Shown here: positions 9,785 to 17,800 of the stretch, piece by piece
Layout: each line of letters begins with the position of its first letter
Position numbering within the stretch: the first letter of the stretch is position 1
From: Pseudohoeflea suaedae
Lineage (GTDB): Bacteria; Pseudomonadota; Alphaproteobacteria; Rhizobiales; Rhizobiaceae
NCBI RefSeq assembly: GCF_004354915.1
Contig: NZ_SMSI01000001.1
Location: 1,364,001-1,428,000, forward strand
Direction of reading: 5' to 3'
Length of the DNA: 64,000 nucleotides
The notes under the pieces: model-generated
Database searches by the model: none
What the model saw: only the letters and a program-made list of their open reading frames with translations
What the model was told of the DNA's origin: nothing
Position numbers and translations under genes: made by a program

Positions 9785-10582
9785 TCAGCGAAGAAGAGCG
9801 CGAAAGCGGTTCATGAGTTTCGGCCGGGCTTCCTGTGCGGGGAAGAAGTCCTCCCGGGATCTTTCGAGATATGACTGGTGGAGCCTCCGGTCGTAATTGA
9901 TGAACCTCTCGTAGAACTCGCGCGACTTCGCGTTGTCGAAGTCGATGCCGCCGGATAGTCGCGACCTGTTCTCGTGATGGACGAGCTTGATACGGGGGAA
10001 GAGGCTCTTCAAATAGGCATTTGCCGATCTGATATCTTCCATCGTCGCCACGAGGCTGAAGCTGTCATAGGCTTTCAGCGCGGTCTCGAAGCACTCCTGC
10101 GTGATCGACCTGGTCTTTGTCACCTGGCGGAGGTAGCGGGTCTGGGAGTTGTCAAACAGTCTCATTCCGACATCGTTGTCGAGAATGGGGCGGATGCGAT
10201 CGATATCGTTGAGGTCCACATCCCACAGCTGCCTGGCCAGTTCGGCTATCTTCGGTGCGATCTCTTTCAGTCGCTCCGGCTTCCGCCTGTCGCCATAGGC
10301 CTTCACCCAGTTCAGGTGGGAATTGAGTTGCGCCCGCGGTTCCCGGACCAGCGTGAAGCTGAATACGCCGGGGTTCCTGATGAGGGAGGCGCAATGGGTG
10401 AACTGAATATGGCCGGACGCGAAGAACGGCTGCTCATCCTGCTGGATTTCCTTGAGTATCGTCGGCGGCCTGCTTTCGCAGTGGTCGAAAAACCGGTCGC
10501 AGCCGAACTCGGGCCGGAAGACGGAGTTGAAGGACGTCCCGGCCGTCTTGGGAATGTGGAGAAAGAATACCGACCGTCTCAT
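9785..10582 (-). CDS. sulfotransferase (Sulfotransfer_2-like), operonic with ABC exporter
   Basis: The 265-residue protein has the PAPS-binding 5'-phosphosulfate loop near its start, FLHIPKTAGTSFNSVF (IPKTAGTS at residues 10-17), and a 3'-phosphate-type segment FTLVREPRAQLNSHLNW around residue 100. It would transfer sulfate from PAPS to a carbohydrate. I take the ATG at 10582, which forms an ATGA overlap with the upstream glycosyltransferase; the longer upstream frame is antisense-like and not protein-like. It is last of wzm-wzt-glycosyltransferase-sulfotransferase on the minus strand. The local CysDNC and CysQ would provide PAPS and remove PAP. The acceptor sugar is unknown. Confidence 0.85.
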   Translation of the reverse strand: MRRSVFFLHIPKTAGTSFNSVFRPEFGCDRFFDHCESRPPTILKEIQQDEQPFFASGHIQFTHCASLIRNPGVFSFTLVREPRAQLNSHLNWVKAYGDRRKPERLKEIAPKIAELARQLWDVDLNDIDRIRPILDNDVGMRLFDNSQTRYLRQVTKTRSITQECFETALKAYDSFSLVATMEDIRSANAYLKSLFPRIKLVHHENRSRLSGGIDFDNAKSREFYERFINYDRRLHQSYLERSREDFFPAQEARPKLMNRFRALLR

Positions 10583-12807
10583 GGCTGGTAGGCGCCGTGC
10601 CGGTGTGAGCCGATGGAAAAATCCTCGTGCTCCAGGGTCAGGTTTCTCGAGTAATAGGGATCGTTCCATAATGCCGCACCCCACTTCCTGATCATGAATT
10701 CGGTTTCGTTGGCAAAGCGGTTTCGTTTCTCGACCGTGTCCTCGGAGCCCCGCGAAACGCTCTCGTGGTGATAGAGCTTCGCATAGGGTGTCCAGACATT
10801 CGCGTAACCGGCTTCGCGGACCTTCAGGCAGAAATCGACGTCGTTGAAGGCGACCTGCAGAGATCGCTCGTCCAGCCCGCCGACCTCCTCGTAGACGGAT
10901 TTCCGGATGACAAGACACGCGGCGGTCACGGCGGAGACGTTGTGCAGGAGCTTGAGCCGGGAAAAATAGCCCGGATCGTCGCGCTGGAAATACTTGTGAG
11001 CATGTCCGGCGACGCCGCCGATTCCGGTGATCACTCCGGCATGCTGTATCCTGCCGTCGGGATAGAAGAGTTTGGCCCCGACGCAGCCGATCTCCGTGCG
11101 GCAAGCCCATGAGACCATCTCGGTCAGCCAGGCGGGTGAAATCACTTCCATGTCGTTGTTGATCAGCCCCAGGATCTCGCCCCGGGCCTGCGAGGCCGCG
11201 CGATTGTTCATCGCGGAGAAATTGAACGGCGCGTCATGGGGAAGGATCGAGATGCCAGGCGATTGGCGGAGCTCGTCGAAATAGGCGAGTGTTTCCGGAG
11301 CCTTCGAGCCGTTATCGACGATCGTGATCTCGTAGTTGGGATAGTCGGTCCTGGCCCGGATCGATTCCACGCAGCAGCGCAGGACGTCCACCTTGTCGCG
11401 CGTCGGGATGATCAGGCTGACGAGGGGAGCGGGTTGGGGAACCTGCAGGCGGATCCGGTAATAGGGGACCTCCGGCGCTTCCTCGGCGGTGCCGGGGATG
11501 CCGGCGCGGTCCAGGTGCTCCTGCAGGGCGCGCAACCCGGCCTCGTAGGCGTAGCTCTTCTCCGAGCCTGCGGCTGCGGTGGAGCCGCTGGCCGCGCGCC
11601 AGTGGTAGAGGATTTTGGGGATGTGGGAGATCGCTTCGGCGCCGACCCGCTCGAATATGCGCAGGGTGATGTCGTAGTCCTGGCTGCCTTCGAAGCCGGT
11701 CCGCCAGCCGCCGACCGCACGGATGTTGTCCGCGCGATGGACCGTCAGATGGTTGAGGTAATTCTGCGAGCGGAAGAGTTCCCGCGAGAAGTCGGGTTTG
11801 AAATAGGGGTCGAAGCGGTTGCCGCGGTCGTCGATCTTGTCTTCGTCGGAATAGATGACCTGCGACGCCGGGGCGCGCTCGATCTGCAGGGCGACCTCGG
11901 CCAGGGCATTCTCGCGGAGGATGTCGTCATGGTCGAGAAGCGCGATCCAGTCGCCGGACGTCAGCGCGAAGGCGGAATTGGTGGCCTCGGAGATATGGCC
12001 GTTCGTCTCGCGCGAGACGACCCTGATGCGCTCGTCCCTTTGCCGCCAGGCCTCGAGCTGCGGACGGATATGCCCGGCTGTCGAGCCGTCGTCGGCGATG
12101 CAAAGCTCCCAATGCGGATAAATCTGGGCGCGAACGGATTCGATTGCGGCATCGAGATAGTGCCGCGGCGTATTGTAGACCGGCATCACGATGCTGATCA
12201 GCGGCGGCGCGGCGATGGCCTCGATCTCGCGACGGAGCGCGTCCCCATCGACGGCCGGATCGAAGTCGTGCCGGCTGATCCAGGTCTTGTAGGATACCGA
12301 GCTCTGCCGCGCCGCGCGTCCCTCGCGCAGATGGATGGGCTGCAGGCGGCGGAGCGCGGTGTAGTATTCCGGCAGCCGTCGGGCGAAGCCGGCCGGATCG
12401 CGCAGGAAGATCCGCGTCGCATGCAGCCCCAGCCGCATCGACGTTTCCGGGCTCGAAAGCCGCCGGACCTGGAAATCCTCGATCCGGAAGGAGGCGACGG
12501 AACCGTCCGGCTCGATCCTGATGCGGCGGGCCTCCACGGGAAGGCGGAACAGCGCCGAAAAACTGCGTCCGCCGCGTGTCTGCAGCCACACCGGAAAGCT
12601 TTCCCCGTCCTCGCCGGTGGTGAAGACGATGCGCGGGCCGCCCGCCACCTGCGCACCGAAGATCAGGCTTATCCGGTACCAGCCGGCGGCAAAGGGCCGG
12701 TCCGGCTCGATCGAGATCTCGGGTCGCCCGGCGGTGACCGTGAACAGGTCGCCGTCGCGCTCGAGGCCGTCGAGTGCGGTCATGGATGGGTGCGACAGCG
12801 GTTTCAC
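10579..12807 (-). CDS. tandem-domain GT2 glycosyltransferase with N-terminal accessory domain
   Basis: The 742-residue protein carries two GT2 catalytic domains. The first starts near residue 203 (ISIVMPVYNT) with ADDGST and LLDHDD near 290; the second starts near 463 (VSLIIPTRDK) with VDNGSK and INNDMEV. Residues 1-115 precede them and look like a beta-rich, non-catalytic module (WYRISLIFGAQVAGGPRIVF), perhaps carbohydrate-binding. Such two-domain enzymes often build repeating units in ABC-exported polysaccharides. It starts 19 nt after the wzt stop, and the sulfotransferase start overlaps its stop. An in-frame ATG eight codons downstream is an alternative start. Confidence 0.88.
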   Translation of the reverse strand: MKPLSHPSMTALDGLERDGDLFTVTAGRPEISIEPDRPFAAGWYRISLIFGAQVAGGPRIVFTTGEDGESFPVWLQTRGGRSFSALFRLPVEARRIRIEPDGSVASFRIEDFQVRRLSSPETSMRLGLHATRIFLRDPAGFARRLPEYYTALRRLQPIHLREGRAARQSSVSYKTWISRHDFDPAVDGDALRREIEAIAAPPLISIVMPVYNTPRHYLDAAIESVRAQIYPHWELCIADDGSTAGHIRPQLEAWRQRDERIRVVSRETNGHISEATNSAFALTSGDWIALLDHDDILRENALAEVALQIERAPASQVIYSDEDKIDDRGNRFDPYFKPDFSRELFRSQNYLNHLTVHRADNIRAVGGWRTGFEGSQDYDITLRIFERVGAEAISHIPKILYHWRAASGSTAAAGSEKSYAYEAGLRALQEHLDRAGIPGTAEEAPEVPYYRIRLQVPQPAPLVSLIIPTRDKVDVLRCCVESIRARTDYPNYEITIVDNGSKAPETLAYFDELRQSPGISILPHDAPFNFSAMNNRAASQARGEILGLINNDMEVISPAWLTEMVSWACRTEIGCVGAKLFYPDGRIQHAGVITGIGGVAGHAHKYFQRDDPGYFSRLKLLHNVSAVTAACLVIRKSVYEEVGGLDERSLQVAFNDVDFCLKVREAGYANVWTPYAKLYHHESVSRGSEDTVEKRNRFANETEFMIRKWGAALWNDPYYSRNLTLEHEDFSIGSHRHGAYQP

Positions 12808-12826
12808 CGGCCCGGCGTCCCAAATC

Positions 12827-13555
12827 TCATTGCGCGGCCTTCCATTCGTCGATCGACTGAAGCGACTTGATGGCGCCGTCCTCCAGCGTCATGACCTTGT
12901 TGCAGACCCGTCCGAGAAGCTCCTTGCTGTGGCTGGCGAGCACGATGATCCCCGCCTTTTCGGTCAGCTCCCGCATGCGCGTCTGCGCCTTCTGGCGGAA
13001 ATCCGCGTCGCCGGCGCCGATCCATTCGTCCATCAGCAGGATTTCCGGGTCGAAGCTGGTGGCGATCGAGAAGGCGAGGCGGGCGGACATGCCGGCGCTG
13101 TAGGTCTTCAGCGGCATGTCGATGAAGTCGCCGAGCTCGCTGAAGGCGATGATCTCGTCCATCCTGGCTTCGATCTGGTCGAGTTTCCAGCCGGTCACCA
13201 GCCCGCGCAGCACGATGTTCCGGCGCCCGGTCGCCTCCTGCCGGAAGCCCAGATTGATGTTGAAGAGCGCGTCCACGCGCCCGCTGATGTCGACCGAGCC
13301 GGAGGTGGGTTCGTAGACCCCGTAAAGCACCTTCAGGAGCGTCGTCTTGCCCGCGCCGTTGTGCCCGATCAGGCCGAGCCGGTCGCCGGAGGACAATTCG
13401 AAGCTCACACCGTCGAGCGCGGTGACGAACTGCTTGCGTCCCTCCGTCTCGACGCGGTGATGCACGGGCGCATGGCGGCCCCGGGCGAACGACAGGCGCC
13501 TCATCAGCCTGTAGGTCAGCCCGATCTCGCTCGCTTTGATCGATGCACCGCTCAT
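12827..13555 (-). CDS. wzt: polysaccharide ABC exporter ATP-binding protein
   Basis: This is the ATPase of a Wzt/KpsT-type exporter that moves undecaprenyl- or lipid-linked polysaccharide across the inner membrane. Walker A GHNGAGKT is at residues 64-71, the signature is YSAGMSARL, and Walker B is EILLMDEWIGAGD. The ATG at 13555 gives 242 residues; an upstream in-frame ATG at 13594 adds thirteen low-complexity residues. The protein stops shortly after the ATPase domain, so it lacks the C-terminal glycan-recognition domain of O9a-type Wzt and resembles the KpsT/RfbE-like short form. The permease gene lies 112 nt upstream. Confidence 0.92.
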   Translation of the reverse strand: MSGASIKASEIGLTYRLMRRLSFARGRHAPVHHRVETEGRKQFVTALDGVSFELSSGDRLGLIGHNGAGKTTLLKVLYGVYEPTSGSVDISGRVDALFNINLGFRQEATGRRNIVLRGLVTGWKLDQIEARMDEIIAFSELGDFIDMPLKTYSAGMSARLAFSIATSFDPEILLMDEWIGAGDADFRQKAQTRMRELTEKAGIIVLASHSKELLGRVCNKVMTLEDGAIKSLQSIDEWKAAQ

Positions 13556-13667
13556 CGGAGGGTCGCTTCCTTCACCTTCTGCCCGCGCCGCCACAACCTG
13601 CGGGACGGCGGCCGGAGCCGGCTCGCGCTACTTGAGGTAACGGGAATCACTCAGTTCAACTTGTGCG

Positions 13668-14459
13668 TCATACCACGAAAACGATCTGCCTGCGCGTCTT
13701 GCCGAGCAGGTAGAGAGCCATGGGCCATAACGCCAAGGTGATGGCGGTGCAAATGACGAACGATGGCACGGGTAACGTTCCGTGAAGGACCGGCTCGCGG
13801 AACATCTCGAGGAAATGGGTGAACGGGTTGAACGTGTAGAGATGCCCGCGCAGCCCGGCGATCCTGCCGTCCATTCCCCAGAAGACGGGGGTGAGGAACA
13901 TGCCGACCCGCACGAGGTTCTGCATGATGAACTGCAGGTCGGGAAAGAACGCGCCGCTGACGGCGAAGACGATGATGGCGGGCACCGTGGCAAGCAGGAT
14001 GACGGCAAGCGCAGGCACGATCCACAGCCAGCCGGGGCTCACCGGCGCGCCGGTCAGGATCATGATCCCGGCCCAGCCGAGCGCCATGTAGCCGAAGCGG
14101 ATGATCGCCTGCATCAGCAGGCGCAGCACATAGACCGAGAAGGGCAGGCGGGTGCCCTTGATGAAGCTCGCCTCGCGCACGAACAGCGAGGTCGACAGCG
14201 TCACGATGTCGGTGATGTAGAGCCAGACGAGCATGCCGCTGGCCGCGTAGCGGGCGAAGGCGCGCGGATCGGTCTGGTAGCCGAAGACCACGATGAAGGT
14301 GCCCACCAGCAGAAGGTAGTTGATCAAAAGCCAGGACGGCCCCAGCGTGGTGCGGCGGTGCTGTTCGCCGATATCCTCCTGCGCGAGCGCCATCCAGACG
14401 GGGCGCATCTTCAGTGCGGTGTGGAAATCGCCGATCGCCTCGGCAAATGGCGAAGCCAT
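13668..14459 (-). CDS. wzm: polysaccharide ABC exporter permease
   Basis: The 263-residue integral membrane protein is an ABC-2 type permease with about six hydrophobic helices. MRPVWMALAQEDIGEQHRRT before the first helix and LGPSWLLINY are typical of Wzm/KpsM proteins. It pairs with the downstream ATPase. I choose the ATG at 14459 (MASPFAEAIGDF); upstream frame is arginine-rich and not protein-like. It is first in the operon and diverges from the DUF2793 gene across about 157 nt, where promoters for both should lie. Confidence 0.92.
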   Translation of the reverse strand: MASPFAEAIGDFHTALKMRPVWMALAQEDIGEQHRRTTLGPSWLLINYLLLVGTFIVVFGYQTDPRAFARYAASGMLVWLYITDIVTLSTSLFVREASFIKGTRLPFSVYVLRLLMQAIIRFGYMALGWAGIMILTGAPVSPGWLWIVPALAVILLATVPAIIVFAVSGAFFPDLQFIMQNLVRVGMFLTPVFWGMDGRIAGLRGHLYTFNPFTHFLEMFREPVLHGTLPVPSFVICTAITLALWPMALYLLGKTRRQIVFVV

Positions 14460-14616
14460 GTCGGCGCCCTCCGGTTGCAAGGAATTCGGGCAGTTACCAC
14501 GGCCATGCGCGCGGTGGCAATGCGTGGCGCGGGACCGTTCCGTCCACCTTGCCCGCGCCCGCGCTAGGCTGTGCGCGAAGCTGCCGCCGGGGCGGCGCCA
14601 ACGCAAGGACACGCCG

Positions 14617-16053
14617 ATGACGGACGCGACACCCAATCTGGCCCTGCCGTTTATCATGCCGCAGCAGGCGCAGAAACACGTCACCCACAACGAGGCGCTC
14701 AACGCGCTCGATGCCCTCGTCCAGCCCGCCGCAGCAAGCCGCACGCTGGCCGCCCCGCCGGATGATCCGGCCCCCGGTGCGCGCTATATCGTGGCCGCCC
14801 CCGCGGCGGGCGCATGGAGCGGGCGGGAGGACCGGCTGGCCCATTTCGTCGACGGCGCCTGGGCCTTTCATGAACCGGGGCCGGGCTGGCTCGCCTATGT
14901 CGACGACGAACAGGCGCTCCTGCGCTATCGCCCCGGCGAAGGCTGGACGGCGGCGGTGGAGACGGCGCGCGCGCCGCGTTTCGGCGTCAATACCGATGCC
15001 GACGCGACCAACCGCCTGGCGGTGAAGTCCGATGCGGTGCTGCTGAGCCATGACGACGTGACGCCGGGCAGCGGCGACATACGCGCCGTGCTCAACCGGC
15101 AGGCGCAAGCGGGCACCGCCTCGCTGGTGTTCCAGACCGGCTGGAGCGGACGTGCCGAAATGGGAACCGCCGGCAGCGACGATTTCGTCGTCAAGGTCAG
15201 CGCCGACGGGGTGACCTGGCGCGAGGCGCTGACGGTCGAGGCGGGCACGGGCAGGATCGCCTTTCCCTCGGGCGGCGTGCGCGAGAAACTTACAGCCCCG
15301 CGTAGCTATCACGTCGCCCCGGCCGGCGACGACGCCAATGACGGCCGCACCCCCGCCACCCCCTTCGCCACCCTGCAGAAGGCTGTTGATGTTGTTTACG
15401 GCACGCTCGATCTCGGCGGCTTCGACATCACCATACAGCTCGCCTCGGGCGCTTATGCGGGTTTCGAGGTGCTCGATCCCCAGGTCGGCGCCGGACGGAT
15501 CGTCCTGCGCGGCGACACCGACACCCCCGATAATTGCACAATCCGCGACAATCCGGGCTCCTCAGCGGTCATCGATGTGCAGAATGCGGGGACGAAAATT
15601 GCTCTGGAGGGGCTGCATGTCACCCGCACGACGACCACGAACCTTGTCCGCGCACTCGCGGGCGCACGCATCGAGCTTGCGACCAGAAACAAGATGTCGG
15701 GTGCAGGCCGCACCCACACGATCATGGCCAGCGTCAACGCCTATGTGGAGGTCAAGGGCACGCTGGTCGTGGCGGATCAGTGCTATACCCTGCTCATGGC
15801 GTCGCGAAACGGATATCTGACGATTGAGGGTGCCAGCATAGACCTCACCGCATCACCGAATGTCGGCATCTTCGCCCTCGCCAGCATCGGCGGCATCGTC
15901 TTCGCCTATGCCAACACCTTCAACGGCGCAGCCCTCGGCGGCTATCGCCATGTGGTGCAGACCAATGCCATCGTGCACACCAATGGCGGCGGCGCGAGCT
16001 ATTTCCCGAACGACAATGCCGGAACGACGCAAAGCGGGGGCGTGTTTGCTTGA
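14617..16053 (+). CDS. DUF2793 protein with right-handed beta-helix C-terminus
   Basis: The N-terminal 110 residues (PNLALPFIMPQQAQKHVTHN, then DRLAHFVDGAWAF) are a DUF2793 domain, a module usually seen in alphaproteobacterial prophage or gene-transfer-agent tail proteins. A middle segment (residues 125-225) is followed by a pectate-lyase-like beta-helix: YHVAPAGDDANDGRTP opens it, and rungs such as RIVLRGDTDTPDN, IDVQNAGTKIALEG and VEVKGTLVVAD continue to the end at 478 residues. No signal peptide is visible. It lies between the wzm promoter and the low-GC island rather than among phage genes. It may bind or modify polysaccharide; no catalytic residues can be assigned. Confidence 0.82.
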   Translation: MTDATPNLALPFIMPQQAQKHVTHNEALNALDALVQPAAASRTLAAPPDDPAPGARYIVAAPAAGAWSGREDRLAHFVDGAWAFHEPGPGWLAYVDDEQALLRYRPGEGWTAAVETARAPRFGVNTDADATNRLAVKSDAVLLSHDDVTPGSGDIRAVLNRQAQAGTASLVFQTGWSGRAEMGTAGSDDFVVKVSADGVTWREALTVEAGTGRIAFPSGGVREKLTAPRSYHVAPAGDDANDGRTPATPFATLQKAVDVVYGTLDLGGFDITIQLASGAYAGFEVLDPQVGAGRIVLRGDTDTPDNCTIRDNPGSSAVIDVQNAGTKIALEGLHVTRTTTTNLVRALAGARIELATRNKMSGAGRTHTIMASVNAYVEVKGTLVVADQCYTLLMASRNGYLTIEGASIDLTASPNVGIFALASIGGIVFAYANTFNGAALGGYRHVVQTNAIVHTNGGGASYFPNDNAGTTQSGGVFA

Positions 16054-16353
16054 GGCTGCGGCGAAGGAGCCGCGAACTGGAATGTGTCTGTAGTTGCAGC
16101 GTACGGTTTTTTGTCATGCGAGTTCACGATTGGTCGAAACCAACTTGGCTGAACTGCAACGGTCAAATGAATTTGCATTTAAGATTGAGCGCCATGATCT
16201 GGATAGGCATAAAGACAGCGAGCAAGAGCAAAATTGTTTAGATATTAGGTGGCTCGTAGTGCCGCCTGAAAAACAAGCTAAGGGGCGGAGCATTTCGAAC
16301 GATCACGTTTCTCGCCGAAGTCCCAACAATAGAACTCGATAGGAGACGCCGCT
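16054..16353 (+). other. AT-rich junction region; possible 82-residue ORF
   Basis: This 300-base stretch marks an abrupt drop in GC after the DUF2793 gene. An ATG-started frame of 82 codons at 16094-16342 is hydrophilic, has no clear ribosome site and resembles nothing I know. It could be a decayed gene end or chance. A purine run (GGAGA) just before 16354 is a plausible ribosome site for the next gene. Confidence 0.3.
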
Positions 16354-16947
16354 ATGGTTCAATTGCCATCACTGCCGCACATGGAGCCTGAGGGCCTCAC
16401 TGTCTTTAAGGAATGCGTTGGGAAATCAAAATGCTATCTTGAGTATGGTAGCGGTGGTTCAACCATATATGCCGTGGAAACTGCTAAAGTGCCGCACGTC
16501 GTATCGATCGATTCAGATAAGCGATGGTCAGACACGATTCGAACTTCCGTTCAAACCGCTACACCTAATCAGTTGATGATTGAGCACTGCGATATTGGTC
16601 CAGTCGGCGATTGGGGGTCGCCAATTGATCGCACTCATGTGACCAAGTTCTGGCAGTATATGTGTAAGCCTTGGCATATGGCTGATCGAGCTAAACTCAA
16701 GCCAGATCTTGTGTTAATTGACGGACGATTTCGAGTGGCATCGTTTCTATACACATTGATGGCATGCGAAAAGGGGACGAAAATTTTGTTCGATGATTAT
16801 CGTGATCGCGAACACTATCACATCGTTGAGAAATTCTGTAATATAATTGAGGGATACGGGCGGCTAGCCGTGTTCCGTGCTGAGCGCGTTGAAGATCAGA
16901 GGGAGATTGCAGAGTACATTGCTAGATATTCTGTCCTGTGGGGATAG
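16354..16947 (+). CDS. SAM-methyltransferase-like Rossmann protein
   Basis: The 197-residue protein has a glycine-rich motif I, CYLEYGSGGSTIYA at residues 27-40, an acidic motif-II position (VVSIDSD) and LVLIDGRFRV near residue 135. This is the layout of a class I SAM-dependent methyltransferase-like fold. It lies in the low-GC island and runs convergent to the sulfotransferase at 16961, with only 13 nt between stops. Codon use is clearly more AT-rich than the flanking polysaccharide genes. It could methylate a sugar or act on another surface molecule; the fold call is firmer than the function. Confidence 0.65.
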   Translation: MVQLPSLPHMEPEGLTVFKECVGKSKCYLEYGSGGSTIYAVETAKVPHVVSIDSDKRWSDTIRTSVQTATPNQLMIEHCDIGPVGDWGSPIDRTHVTKFWQYMCKPWHMADRAKLKPDLVLIDGRFRVASFLYTLMACEKGTKILFDDYRDREHYHIVEKFCNIIEGYGRLAVFRAERVEDQREIAEYIARYSVLWG

Positions 16948-16960
16948 AGGCTTTGGCAGA

Positions 16961-17800
16961 CTAAGCGTCAATATCTAGATTTGTATTATATTCATAGAGG
17001 GAGAAGTCCGCGCTAAATAGGTCGCGGACCATATTTATAGTGTCGAGATCGTAGAAAGATTTCCAATTCGGAATTTTTGTTCGGTTTCTGTCGCCCTCCT
17101 TGAATGCTTCATCTGCGGCACTCATCCGTTTGTCGCCATACGGTGACTGGTGTTGTTTTCCATATAGGAATTCGGGCCCGCGCGGCAGGCCGGCTTCATT
17201 CTCTAGGGTCGCAAGCACATTGGCCATATCTTCGATTTTTACATATCGGGGACTTAAGTGCTCTTCGCCCTCAATGTACTGCTGGGCAAAATGATTGTTG
17301 ACATCGCCTGCTGCAACCCCGTTCGCCTGAAGCCAATGAAGATAATTTCTAAAAGAAATGCCGCGACTGTCAGTTTCGCTTCCATAGAAGTGGAGACGAA
17401 TTTTAGGCCAAGTTTTTGAAACGAAATGATTGGGCTGTGTTATCCCCTCATTGCCTAGCAATAATAGATAGGAGCTGACAGCTCGTTGAAAGGGGTTTCG
17501 TACAAACTTGATTAGAGGCTTGTCCTGATTGACAAGCGATGATTGTAGTTCGTCGTAGTAATCTTCGCGCTTCTTAAAGACGTAATTTTCATAGTTGTGG
17601 ATCCAGCTCGAATAATTCCTTGCGTTCTCTAGCTCATTAATTTGCCAAAAGAACCACTGAACTACTGTCGTGCACCCGGATTTTTCCGACCACATGAGCA
17701 CTAAGGGGAATTTTTGATCAAATAGTGGTTTTCGGACCCGTATAATATATCGCAGTTCAGACTGAGTAAGGGGTGTGTTGGTAAAGATCGAAGAGACCAT
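16961..17800 (-). CDS. second sulfotransferase-like protein (low-GC island)
   Basis: The 279-residue protein has a PAPS-loop-like segment LVLMWSEKSGCTTVVQWFF (SEKSGCTTV at residues 38-46) and a 3'-phosphate-type segment FVRNPFQRAVSSYLLLL near residue 105. These match Sulfotransfer_2/carbohydrate sulfotransferases. It overlaps the upstream GT2_4-GT61 gene by one base, so glycosyl transfer and sulfation are coupled. AT-rich codon use suggests recent acquisition. It is one of two sulfotransferases in the window and only about 6% shorter than typical bacterial members. Confidence 0.75.
   Translation of the reverse strand: MVSSIFTNTPLTQSELRYIIRVRKPLFDQKFPLVLMWSEKSGCTTVVQWFFWQINELENARNYSSWIHNYENYVFKKREDYYDELQSSLVNQDKPLIKFVRNPFQRAVSSYLLLLGNEGITQPNHFVSKTWPKIRLHFYGSETDSRGISFRNYLHWLQANGVAAGDVNNHFAQQYIEGEEHLSPRYVKIEDMANVLATLENEAGLPRGPEFLYGKQHQSPYGDKRMSAADEAFKEGDRNRTKIPNWKSFYDLDTINMVRDLFSADFSLYEYNTNLDIDA

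Noticed and set aside
11236-12870. 544-codon plus-strand frame opposite the tandem GT2 gene
   Set aside because: Antisense to a recognisable two-domain glycosyltransferase; no ribosome site and no domain of its own.
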